From positions 1-43,629 of the forward strand of contig CBFIHR010000030.1 in assembly GCA_965662365.1 (NCBI GenBank): a stretch of DNA of 43,629 nt. The letters are read 5' to 3'. The notes under the pieces are model-generated. The model did no database searches and was not told the DNA's origin. It saw only the letters and a program-made list of their open reading frames with translations. Made by a program: the position numbers and the translations under genes. Origin of the DNA: CAWVWD01 sp965662365. Its GTDB lineage: Bacteria > Bacteroidota > Bacteroidia > Chitinophagales > Saprospiraceae. This document shows, piece after piece, positions 9,121 through 17,267 of the stretch. Each line of letters starts with the position of its first letter. Position 1 is the stretch's first letter.

Positions 9121-10284
9121 CTACTCTATCCCAATTAAGTTGAACGCTCCGTCTATCAAAATTTCCTTACCTTCAAAATCCGTACTATTCAAAACCTCCA
9201 TAAAACCATTCTCTCGTTCTCCAACTTTTACCGCTTTTTGCTCAAAAACATAGCCGCCTGCTGTTTTTTCTTTTTTTATCAAAACAAAATTCTGCTCCTC
9301 TGCGGTAACAATTGCCGTTTCGGGCAACCCTTTTGCAGAATTATTTTCAAGGACAATGCTACCATCAACATACATTCCCGATACCAAAACCGCCTTATCT
9401 TTCGCATTTTTCAAACGAGCATACACCGTGACGACTCGCTTTGTGTCGTCCACCGACTTGCCAATCATAAATACTGTCGCTTCATAGGTTGCCGTACTTG
9501 CGTCAGGGATTCTAAAAGTCACCGTTTGACCAGTTTTTATTTTTAAAATATCCTTTTCAAAAACATTTAAAGTCAATTGTAAATCATTCGTATTCAACAT
9601 TTCTACGGCGACATCCGTCGGATTTAAAAATATTCCTTTTTGAGCGTAAACGGTGGTTACATAACCATTTGACGGTGAAAGTACAGAAATAGTTGACACC
9701 AAATTTTGAGCCGTAAGGTTGTCCACATTGATACGCAACATCGCCAACCGTTTTTTCATGCCTTCCATTTTTGTCAAAGTTACTCGATAATCCGACTCCG
9801 CTTTTAAGAAGTTTTTTCGAGCCGAAACATTCTCGGCTGCCAATGTTTTTTGGCGGTCATAATCCGATTTTAAATACGTCAATTGCTCTCGTGCTTCCAA
9901 ATAATCCTGCTGCATTTGGACGAAATCTGGATTTTCTAATGTAAATAAAACCTGTCCTTTCTTTACAGTTTGCCCTTCTACCAAATTAATATTAGCAACA
10001 TAACCACCAGCGTAAGCACTCACTTTTGCTTTGTTTTTAGATGGAATTTCGATTTGTCCACTCGCTTTGATAACAGACGGAAAAGTATAATCTACCATTT
10101 TACCCAATTCCATTTTTGCCGTTTGAAACTGCTTTTCTGTCACCTCAATTACTTCTGTAACCGTTGCAGCTTCTAAGGTTTGATTATCTCCTATTTCAAT
10201 CGATTCGGCTTCGCTACTGCTACAACTTGTTATTAAAAATGCACCGCCGAATACTAAAAACATTATTTTAAATATATTTTTCAT
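9121..10284 (-). CDS. RND efflux periplasmic adaptor (CzcB/CusB-like lipoprotein)
   Basis: 387 residues. The N-terminus is a lipoprotein signal with lipobox LITSC (C21), so the protein should be anchored to a membrane on the periplasmic side. A biotinyl-lipoyl-like half motif (AYAGGYVANINLVEGQTVKKGQVLFTLE) lies at about residues 90-118. An alpha-hairpin region rich in K/E/Q (about 120-185) comes next, then the second lipoyl half and the beta-barrel domain (VLSPSNGYVTTVYAQKGIFL onward). This is the HlyD/membrane-fusion layout. It lies 87 nt downstream of the fused pump gene on the same strand and should bridge the inner-membrane pump to the TolC-like part. Metal specificity (Cu/Ag versus Zn/Co/Cd/Ni) cannot be decided from it, and no CusF-like domain is attached. 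Confidence 0.93.
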   Translation of the reverse strand: MKNIFKIMFLVFGGAFLITSCSSSEAESIEIGDNQTLEAATVTEVIEVTEKQFQTAKMELGKMVDYTFPSVIKASGQIEIPSKNKAKVSAYAGGYVANINLVEGQTVKKGQVLFTLENPDFVQMQQDYLEAREQLTYLKSDYDRQKTLAAENVSARKNFLKAESDYRVTLTKMEGMKKRLAMLRINVDNLTAQNLVSTISVLSPSNGYVTTVYAQKGIFLNPTDVAVEMLNTNDLQLTLNVFEKDILKIKTGQTVTFRIPDASTATYEATVFMIGKSVDDTKRVVTVYARLKNAKDKAVLVSGMYVDGSIVLENNSAKGLPETAIVTAEEQNFVLIKKEKTAGGYVFEQKAVKVGERENGFMEVLNSTDFEGKEILIDGAFNLIGIE

Positions 10285-10371
10285 TTGATTTTTATTTTAT
10301 CATAATTAAACCAATGTCGTCAAACGCCCTCCATTTTTAAGGGAGGAGTCAAGAGTAGGTTTACATATTTT

Positions 10372-13300
10372 TTAATTACTCAAAAAATTCATTTCCAAAA
10401 CCGTCAAATTGTACGCTATCAAGTTATCCAAATAATTCTGTTCAATATTTTTTGCACTTTCCAACGCCTGTAAATATTGTAAATAGTCGATTTCTCCATT
10501 TTGAAACGAAACATTTGCCGTATTAATGATTTCTTGTGACAACAATCGCCCATCTGTTTCGTAGAATTGTATCGCTTTAGCGTATTTATCCAATTGCGTT
10601 TGCAAGGTTTGAAATTTTGCAGTAAGCGAGCGCTCATAATTTAACGCCTCTTGCTCGATGATTTTTGTTTCTAATTCGGCTACTTTTATATTTGAATTTT
10701 GTGCCGCTTTGAATAACGGAACGCCTACGCCAACTTGAAAACCATTGTATAATTTATTATTTGCAGCGGTATTTGTTCCCATAAAATAGGACACTTCAAA
10801 ATCGGGTAACAATTGTTTTTTTTCTAATTCTACCGTATTCATCGAAACCGTTGAAGCCGCTTGATAATAGCCCATTGCAGGGTGATTATTCAAGGCATTG
10901 ACATCAACTTCGAGCGGTTCAAAAGCAATATTTTCAATCGTAAACTCATCGTTTTGATGTAGCCAAATTTTCAATTGTGCATAACCCGAAGCGATGTTAT
11001 CGTTGCATTGTTCGAGCTGTAAGGTCATTTCTTTTTTCTTCGTTGTAGCGGTCAATTTTTCCAAATAATTCGTTTCGCCCAACTCATAGCGTCTGGTGGC
11101 TGCGGCTTCAAATTTGCCATACAAACTATCCAAATATTGATAATTTGATTTTAAATTTTCCCAAAAAAGTATCGTGTAATAAGCTTTTGAAACCTCGGCT
11201 TTGAGCCTTCGCTCATCCATTTTGACTTGCTGCTCTGCCAATTTTATTTTGCTTTCGCTCAATTTTTGCCGAGTTTTATACACCGATGGCAATTGTACGG
11301 CTTGACTTGCTCCCCAGACCGTCAAAGGTTCATTATTTTCAGCAATATTATTTTGGTCATGCCCCAAAAAGAAATTAGTTTTATCAATATTATACGCTGA
11401 ATTAACCGCTTCTTGACTTTTCAAAACTTGTAGATTCGCTACTTTTAGACCTGTATTATTTTCTAAAGCTGTTGCAATTACTTCATCTAACGACAAAGCA
11501 GGCATTTGGGCTTTCGCCAAATTTGGTAACGAAAACAAACCGATTATTAACAAAAGACCAATTGCACCACTTTTATTTTTTACTTTTCTTTTTCTATCAA
11601 AAATTGCATACAAAACAGGCAAAACCAACAATGTTAATAAAGTAGCCGAAATCAATCCACCAACGACAACCGTCGCTAAAGGTCGCTGCACTTCCGCACC
11701 CGCTGAGGTCGATAACGCCATCGGAATAAAGCCTAATGCCGCAGCCGCAGCCGTCAATAAAACTGGGCGTAACCGCTCTTTTGTACCTACCAAAATTCGT
11801 TTGTATAAATTCGTCATACCATGTGCTTTCAACTCTTTGAAATGTTCAATCAAAACGATACCGTTCAAAACTGCAATACCGAAAAGGGCGATAAAACCAA
11901 CACCTGCCGAAATACTAAATGGCAAATCTCGTACATACAACGCCAACACGCCACCAACTGCCGACAACGGAATCGCACTGTAAATCATCAAGGCTTCCTT
12001 GATAGAATCGAAGGCAAAATACAATAGAATGAAAATTAAAACCAAAGCAATCGGCACGGCAATCATCAACCTTGCACGAGCATTTCTAAGATTTTCAAAC
12101 TGTCCGCCATAGGTTACAAAATAACCGGCTGGGATTTTTATGTCTTTTTCGATGATGTTCTGAACATCTTTCACCACCGACTCCAAATCTCGATTTCTAA
12201 CATTTACACCAACCACAATTCTGCGTTTTGTGTCATCTCGTGAGATTTTTGCTGGTCCTTTGGTATAATTAATTTCCGCCAATTCGCTCAAAGGAATTTG
12301 ACTGCCATTCGGTAACGTGAACGAACTGTTTTTAATATTTTCAATATCTTTTCTAAAATTCGCATCGTATTTCACGACCAAATCAAACTGTTTTTCGCCT
12401 TCAAAAATGCTTCCTGCCGTCAATCCTGCAAAACTCATCGTTAACATATGGTTGACTTCTTCAATATTTAAACCGTATTTCGCAATTTTTGAACGATTAT
12501 ATTTCACGGACATTTGCGGCAAACCTGCCACTTTTTCCACCGAAATATCTGCCGCACCCTCCACCTTTTCTATTGCTTTTTTTATTTCTTGTGCTTTTTT
12601 ATTTAAAATTTCCAAATCATCTCCGAATATTTTAATCGCCAAATCTGCACGAACGCCCGTAATTAATTCATTAAAACGCATCTCAATCGGTTGCGTAAAT
12701 TCATAATCAAGTCCTGGAATATCGGAAAGGGCTTCTTTGAATTTGTCTGCCAAACCATCTTTGGTCTCGGCCGTCGTCCACTCTTTTTGAGGTTTTAAAG
12801 TAATAATAACGTCACTCTCCTCCATGGACATCGGGTCAGTCGGTACTTCTGCCGCTCCAATCCTTGACACCACTTGTTTTACTTCAGGAAATTTTCTTAA
12901 AATCGCCTCAATTTGTGTTGTCGTTTCAATGGTTTTAGAAAGGTTTGTTCCTGTTTTTAAAACCGGTTGAATCACAAAATCACCTTCGTCCAAAGTTGGC
13001 ACAAACTCGCCACCCATTTTTGAAAATAAAAATCCAACTACGACTAATATCGCAATCGCCAAACCTAAAACCACACCTTTAAATCGCAACGCCCATGAAA
13101 TAGTTGGCGTATATAATTTTTCTAAAAAAGAAATAATTCGAACAGAAATATTTTTATTTGTTTGTTTTGATGGTTTTAAAAATAGAGCGGCCATGACAGG
13201 AACGTAAGTAAAACACAAAACCATCGCACCCACTAAAGCAAAACAAAACGTCATCGCCATTGGGCCAAACATTTTACCTTCGACATCAGAAAGCGACAAA

Positions 13301-14700
13301 ATCGGAATAAAAACGATGATGATAATTAACTGACCAAAAACGGCAGAGCGCATCATTTTTGTTGCACTTTTGAAAGTAATATTATCAATTAAATTTTGCC
13401 TTTCGGCAACCGGCAAACCGTTAATTTTACCGCTTTGTTTCGTAATTTGATAGGCGATATATTCCACAATAATCACCGCTCCATCAATGATGATCCCGAA
13501 GTCAATCGCACCCAAACTCATCAAATTTGCATCAACCCCAAACAAATACATCATTGATAATGCAAACAACAACGTCAGCGGAATAACCGAAGCGACGACT
13601 AAACCCGACCGCATATTACCCAATAAAATCACGACTACAAAAATCACAATCAAACAACCCAAAATCAAGTTTTCAGCTACAGTATGTGTCGTCTTCTCAA
13701 TCAACTCACTACGCTCCAAAAACGGATTGATATACACGCCTTCAGGTAAAGATTTTTGAATACTCGCCACTCGTTCTTTCACACTTTCAATCACCGCTTT
13801 TGAGTTGGCATCTTTCAACATCATCACCTGACCTAAGACTTTTTCGCCTTCGCCATTTGCCGTAATCGCTCCGAAACGGTTCGCAGCACCGAATTGTACT
13901 TTCGCCACATCTTTCACATAAATCGGCGTGCCGTTGCGGTTTGTCACCACGATATTTTCAATATCCGTCATCGAGCCAATCAAGCCTTCGCCACGGATAA
14001 AATAACTTTCATTCGTCTTTTCGATATAACCGCCACCGGCAACGCTATTGTTATTTTCCAATGCCGTAAAAATCTCCGCAACCGAAATGTGCATCGTCCG
14101 TAAATGCTCGGGATTAACGGCTACTTCGTACTGTTTCAGCTGTCCGCCCCAAGTATTTACCTCGACTACGCCCGGAATACCCGACAATTGCCGCTTCACA
14201 ATCCAATCTTGAATTGTCCGCAAATCCATCGTTGAATACTTATCTTTATACTCTGGTTCTACATCTAAAATGTATTGATAAATCTCGCCCAAACCCGTAG
14301 AAACTGGTCCCATAAACGGACTACCGAACCCAGCAGGAATTTTCTCTTCCGCACTTTTTATCTTTTCAGCAATCAACTGACGAGGTAAATACGTCCCCAT
14401 TTTATCCTCAAAAACAATCGTCACGACCGATAGACCGAACTTTGAAATCGAACGAATTTCTTTAACACCTGGCAAATTCGCCATTTCTAACTCCACAGGA
14501 TAAGTAATAAACTGCTCGATATCTTGTGTCGATAAATTGCGAGAAGTAGTAATCACTTGCACTTGATTATTCGTCACATCAGGCACGGCTCCGATCGGAA
14601 TATTCGCTAACGAATATAAACCAAATCCAATAATACCCGCCGTAAAAAGCAAGACAATCAGCTTATTGTGAATACTGTAATTAATGATTTTTTCTAACAT
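10372..14700 (-). CDS. Heavy-metal RND pump CzcA/CusA fused to a CzcC/TolC-like outer-membrane efflux protein
   Basis: 1442 residues. Residues 1 to about 1040 are a full-length heavy-metal RND transporter. Helix 4 carries D400, D406 and E413 in DFGIIIDGAVIIVE, the proton-relay residues conserved in CzcA-type pumps, and the large periplasmic loops contain a TDPMSMEESDV segment. A short basic linker (about 1035-1046) is followed by a hydrophobic stretch ending in LAKAQ (about 1047-1065), which reads like a second signal peptide with an AKA|Q cleavage site. The remaining 378 residues (from M1066) are a TolC/OEP domain with two long coiled-coil halves. The frame is continuous and uninterrupted. 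Such fusions are known in Bacteroidota; the outer-membrane half would need to be released by cleavage to reach its membrane. The upstream region holds a promoter and operator-like repeats, and czcB follows in the same operon. Confidence 0.95.
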   Translation of the reverse strand: MLEKIINYSIHNKLIVLLFTAGIIGFGLYSLANIPIGAVPDVTNNQVQVITTSRNLSTQDIEQFITYPVELEMANLPGVKEIRSISKFGLSVVTIVFEDKMGTYLPRQLIAEKIKSAEEKIPAGFGSPFMGPVSTGLGEIYQYILDVEPEYKDKYSTMDLRTIQDWIVKRQLSGIPGVVEVNTWGGQLKQYEVAVNPEHLRTMHISVAEIFTALENNNSVAGGGYIEKTNESYFIRGEGLIGSMTDIENIVVTNRNGTPIYVKDVAKVQFGAANRFGAITANGEGEKVLGQVMMLKDANSKAVIESVKERVASIQKSLPEGVYINPFLERSELIEKTTHTVAENLILGCLIVIFVVVILLGNMRSGLVVASVIPLTLLFALSMMYLFGVDANLMSLGAIDFGIIIDGAVIIVEYIAYQITKQSGKINGLPVAERQNLIDNITFKSATKMMRSAVFGQLIIIIVFIPILSLSDVEGKMFGPMAMTFCFALVGAMVLCFTYVPVMAALFLKPSKQTNKNISVRIISFLEKLYTPTISWALRFKGVVLGLAIAILVVVGFLFSKMGGEFVPTLDEGDFVIQPVLKTGTNLSKTIETTTQIEAILRKFPEVKQVVSRIGAAEVPTDPMSMEESDVIITLKPQKEWTTAETKDGLADKFKEALSDIPGLDYEFTQPIEMRFNELITGVRADLAIKIFGDDLEILNKKAQEIKKAIEKVEGAADISVEKVAGLPQMSVKYNRSKIAKYGLNIEEVNHMLTMSFAGLTAGSIFEGEKQFDLVVKYDANFRKDIENIKNSSFTLPNGSQIPLSELAEINYTKGPAKISRDDTKRRIVVGVNVRNRDLESVVKDVQNIIEKDIKIPAGYFVTYGGQFENLRNARARLMIAVPIALVLIFILLYFAFDSIKEALMIYSAIPLSAVGGVLALYVRDLPFSISAGVGFIALFGIAVLNGIVLIEHFKELKAHGMTNLYKRILVGTKERLRPVLLTAAAAALGFIPMALSTSAGAEVQRPLATVVVGGLISATLLTLLVLPVLYAIFDRKRKVKNKSGAIGLLLIIGLFSLPNLAKAQMPALSLDEVIATALENNTGLKVANLQVLKSQEAVNSAYNIDKTNFFLGHDQNNIAENNEPLTVWGASQAVQLPSVYKTRQKLSESKIKLAEQQVKMDERRLKAEVSKAYYTILFWENLKSNYQYLDSLYGKFEAAATRRYELGETNYLEKLTATTKKKEMTLQLEQCNDNIASGYAQLKIWLHQNDEFTIENIAFEPLEVDVNALNNHPAMGYYQAASTVSMNTVELEKKQLLPDFEVSYFMGTNTAANNKLYNGFQVGVGVPLFKAAQNSNIKVAELETKIIEQEALNYERSLTAKFQTLQTQLDKYAKAIQFYETDGRLLSQEIINTANVSFQNGEIDYLQYLQALESAKNIEQNYLDNLIAYNLTVLEMNFLSN

Positions 14701-14746
14701 GATTTTATATTTGTACTCGTCAAAATTTTCTTTTTAATTGATAGTA

Positions 14747-14774
14747 CAAATGTAAGGGCAACCGTCTTAGACAA
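14747..14774 (-). promoter_or_regulatory. Bacteroidota-type promoter of the metal-efflux operon
   Basis: On the minus strand a -7 box TACATTTG (14754 to 14747) fits TAnnTTTG exactly, and a -33 TTG (14774 to 14772) lies 17 nt upstream of it, the spacing described for Flavobacterium promoters. Transcription would begin about 40 nt before the pump start at 14700. The -33 element lies inside the operator-like repeat array. Confidence 0.7.
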
Positions 14775-14809
14775 TGCTTAGAAGATTCTTAAGATTCGCT
14801 TAAGATTTG
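14766..14809 (-). promoter_or_regulatory. Four tandem 11-bp repeats, probable response-regulator operator of the efflux operon
   Basis: Read on the plus strand, CTTA recurs at exactly 11-bp steps at 14766, 14777, 14788 and 14799. The units are CTTAGACAATG, CTTAGAAGATT, CTTAAGATTCG and CTTAAGATTTG. One helical turn between direct repeats is the classic arrangement for OmpR/PhoB-family dimers or oligomers. The array covers the -33 element and the bases above it. The same word recurs before the response-regulator gene (17086-17107). Confidence 0.72.
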
Positions 14810-14937
14810 GGAATTTTAGGAAAAAAGTTAATAAACTGGTTTAGATATTCGTAAAACATAAATCATTAAGATGAAAAAGAGATGTAATACAACAGTATGC
14901 AACTTTCAAAGCCGTTAATCCATTCAATACCAAACAA

Positions 14938-16311
14938 TCAAAATACCAGCGTAAAGACCGTTCCTGCTCCCGCATCGCTCGAAACTGTAATCTTTGCCCC
15001 TAATAAGTCACTTACTTTTTTGACGATTGACAAACCTAAGCCATTGCCTTGAATAGCTTTGTGATGTAGAGGATTCGAACGATAGAAGGGATTAAAAATC
15101 GTCTCCAAATCTGCTGGCGGAATAACGATACCTTGATTTTTTATTTGGTAAGTTATTTCTCCTTTATTCTTAGTCATCACTATGTCGATTGCCGTATTTT
15201 CACTGGCGTATTTTACAGCGTTAGAAATCAAATTTTCGATAATTAAATCAATGTAATAAGGATCTGAAATCAAGTCTGCATCGATATTTGAAGTAATATT
15301 TACTGATAGTAATTTTTTAGAAATATCATTTCTGAATCGGTATAAAATATCGTTGCTAATCATTTGAAGATTGATGGCAGTTTTCGTTACTTTTACGCTA
15401 TTTTTATCCAACCTTGCCAAAATTAATAACTGCTCAACGGCACTCGAAATACGATCAATTTCTTTAATGCTATACGTGATTTTTTCTTGATATTCTGTTT
15501 CTGTTCGTGGTTTTCTTATTAATACTTCAAGTGTCCCTTTGAGGACGGCAAGCGGTGTTCGCAATTGATGAGAAGCATCAGCGGTAAATTGTTTTTCTCG
15601 TTCGAGGGCTTCTTGCATTCTGTCCAAAAGCTCATTAATAGACGACGTTAAGGTATATAATTCGTCTTTGTTTTGTGGCAACGGTACTCGTTCGTTTAAA
15701 CTATTCCGAGTAATTCTATCCGTGGTTTGTGTGATAATTTGAACGGGAATGATACTTCGACCTGCCAAAAATCGGGTGATAAAAAACAGACAAATTAAGA
15801 CAATTGGGAATATGATTAATAAGGTTTTTCTTAAATTATTTAAAACCATATTTGACCCTTCTAAGGACATTGCGGCGAGAATATAACCTTTCAAATCTCC
15901 TTTTTGCTCTACCGGGACTTGTATCTGCCGAATAGCTTGACCGTTTATTTTAGTATCAAATTGAGTATAAAATGCTTTTTTCTGATTAAAATCAAGTTCT
16001 CCTTCTTTTAGATTAGGTGATTTGTCCATCAATTGTCCCTTTTTATTAACAATTTGAATAAAAACGGGATTTACTTTTACTTCCTTATGCTCTCGTTCTT
16101 CCCATTCATTTTTATTAATAAAAAAAATACTATCATTTTGAGTATAAATTTCCTTTTGATGCATTTTTGCTTCAAAGGTTAAATCGCTATCAATCCCGCT
16201 ATACATCGCAGTTTGAGCTACTACATAAATGATAATAAATACTAAAAACGTAATGCTCGCAGTCGCCAACATATAATATAATGCAATTCTGTCTTTGAAA
16301 GAAAAATTCAT
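14938..16311 (-). CDS. Sensor histidine kinase, probably metal-responsive (CusS/CzcS-like)
   Basis: 457 residues. Membrane segments at about 9-33 and 163-184 flank a periplasmic sensor loop of about 130 residues, followed by a HAMP domain (about 185-240), the H-box ADASHQLRTPL with phospho-accepting H248, and a HATPase domain. The N-box is LIIENLISNAVKYA and the G2 box GNGLGLSIVKK. The G1 box reads NQGIVIPP instead of the usual DxGxGIP, so the adenine-contacting aspartate is replaced by asparagine; variants of this kind exist among active kinases. Its gene follows the response regulator by 75 nt and precedes the pump, so it most likely senses periplasmic metal for this locus. The sensor loop has no Cys and only a few His and Met, so the ligand is open. 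Confidence 0.93.
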   Translation of the reverse strand: MNFSFKDRIALYYMLATASITFLVFIIIYVVAQTAMYSGIDSDLTFEAKMHQKEIYTQNDSIFFINKNEWEEREHKEVKVNPVFIQIVNKKGQLMDKSPNLKEGELDFNQKKAFYTQFDTKINGQAIRQIQVPVEQKGDLKGYILAAMSLEGSNMVLNNLRKTLLIIFPIVLICLFFITRFLAGRSIIPVQIITQTTDRITRNSLNERVPLPQNKDELYTLTSSINELLDRMQEALEREKQFTADASHQLRTPLAVLKGTLEVLIRKPRTETEYQEKITYSIKEIDRISSAVEQLLILARLDKNSVKVTKTAINLQMISNDILYRFRNDISKKLLSVNITSNIDADLISDPYYIDLIIENLISNAVKYASENTAIDIVMTKNKGEITYQIKNQGIVIPPADLETIFNPFYRSNPLHHKAIQGNGLGLSIVKKVSDLLGAKITVSSDAGAGTVFTLVF

Positions 16312-16330
16312 TTTTTTGATGTGTTGATAC

Positions 16331-16379
16331 GTTGATGTGTTAAGCAGGCTTGAAACTTTGCCTATTTCAATACATCAAC
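16331..16379. repeat. Hairpin between response regulator and kinase genes
   Basis: GTTGATGTGTT (16331-16341) pairs with AATACATCAAC (16369-16379) at 10 of 11 positions, with a further AGGC/GCCT pair inside. A half copy, GTGTTGAT, precedes the left arm. It occupies the 75-nt gap in the regulator-kinase operon and could lower expression of the kinase or stabilise the upstream message; it has no adjacent U-tract on the minus strand. Confidence 0.45.
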
Positions 16380-16386
16380 ATCACTC

Positions 16387-17052
16387 TTAATCCTTTGCAA
16401 TATAGCCTACCCCTCGGACGGTTTGAATATAATCCTCTTCGATTTTAAGGTTTAGTTTTTTGCGTAATGCATTGATATAAACGTCAATAACGCCAGTGTT
16501 TAGGTCAAAATGAATATCCCAGACGCTCTCGATGATGCGTGTTCTTCGACAAACTTTGCCTTTGTTACGGATTAAATATTCCAAAAGGGCAAATTCTTTT
16601 TGTGTCAAATGAATTTCCTCCTCTTCTTTCCAGACCTGATGAGCCGCTACATCCAGAACGATATTACCAAGCGTAAACCGTTCATGTTCGCCACTTTTAG
16701 GGCGTAATTGAACCTTGATGCGTTCTAACAACTCTTCAAAATGAAATGGTTTTTTGATGTAATCATTGGCTCCGGCCTGTAATCCTTGGACGGTGTCTTG
16801 AACGGTATCTCGTGCAGTTAAAAAAATAAAAGGAACGTTTTTCTTTTCTTTTTTAAATCGTTTACAGATTTCTATGCCAGTCAATCCTGGTAACATCCAA
16901 TCAACGAGTAGAATATCGTAATCATTAGATAATGCCCAGTCTAAGCCTGTAATGCCGTTATTAGCAACATCTACAGCATACGCTTCTTCTTCTAAACCTT
17001 GTTTGATGAAGTTAGCAATGCCCTGTTCGTCTTCGATAACTAAGATTCTCAT
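16387..17052 (-). CDS. OmpR-family response regulator of the metal-efflux locus (CusR/CzcR-like)
   Basis: 221 residues. The receiver domain (about 1-115) begins MRILVIEDE, has phospho-acceptor D51 in LLVDWMLPG, the switch threonine in FLTARD and the lysine in YIKKPFHFEEL. The DNA-binding winged helix (about 125-220) contains LTQKEFALLEYLIRNKG and ends VRGVGYIAKD, as is standard for the family. Its gene leads the regulator-kinase pair. The two 11-bp repeats upstream match those before the pump operon, so I infer that it binds both and autoregulates. The MRILVIEDE start is unambiguous, which leaves a very short mRNA leader if the -7 box at 17065-17072 is used. Confidence 0.95.
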   Translation of the reverse strand: MRILVIEDEQGIANFIKQGLEEEAYAVDVANNGITGLDWALSNDYDILLVDWMLPGLTGIEICKRFKKEKKNVPFIFLTARDTVQDTVQGLQAGANDYIKKPFHFEELLERIKVQLRPKSGEHERFTLGNIVLDVAAHQVWKEEEEIHLTQKEFALLEYLIRNKGKVCRRTRIIESVWDIHFDLNTGVIDVYINALRKKLNLKIEEDYIQTVRGVGYIAKD

Positions 17053-17064
17053 GGTACAAAATTA

Positions 17065-17107
17065 CAAACTTATTTGATTCGAAATCTTAGGATTTGCTTA
17101 AAATTAA
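17065..17107 (-). promoter_or_regulatory. Promoter box and two operator-like repeats upstream of the response regulator
   Basis: On the minus strand TAAGTTTG (17072 to 17065) fits the TAnnTTTG -7 box; a second match, TAATTTTG (17064 to 17057), is probably too close to the start codon at 17052. Upstream, plus-strand CTTAGGATTTG (17086-17096) and CTTAAAATTAA (17097-17107) repeat at 11 bp and match the array at 14766-14809 in sequence, orientation and distance from the -7 box (13 versus 11 nt). I saw no good -33 TTG, which would suit an activated promoter. Confidence 0.6.
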
Positions 17108-17267
17108 GGGGTAGAGTGTATGAAGATTGATTGAGAATTTATACTAAAATGATTTGATTCTCTAAAAATTTTTATGATTTTTAAACACAGCGTAATAATT
17201 TATTGCTGTTTATCTTTTTTTAAAACTTTCACAAAAATTTTCAGAGAATCAAAAAATCGACTACCGT

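Noticed and set aside
12317..12706. 129-codon open frame antisense to the CzcA-CzcC gene
   Set aside because: It lies wholly inside a well-supported gene and its product has no recognisable motif; it is a shadow of the codon pattern.
15060..15090. GATTCGAAC string resembling a tRNA T-arm
   Set aside because: It lies inside the kinase coding frame, and no acceptor or anticodon stem can be built around it.
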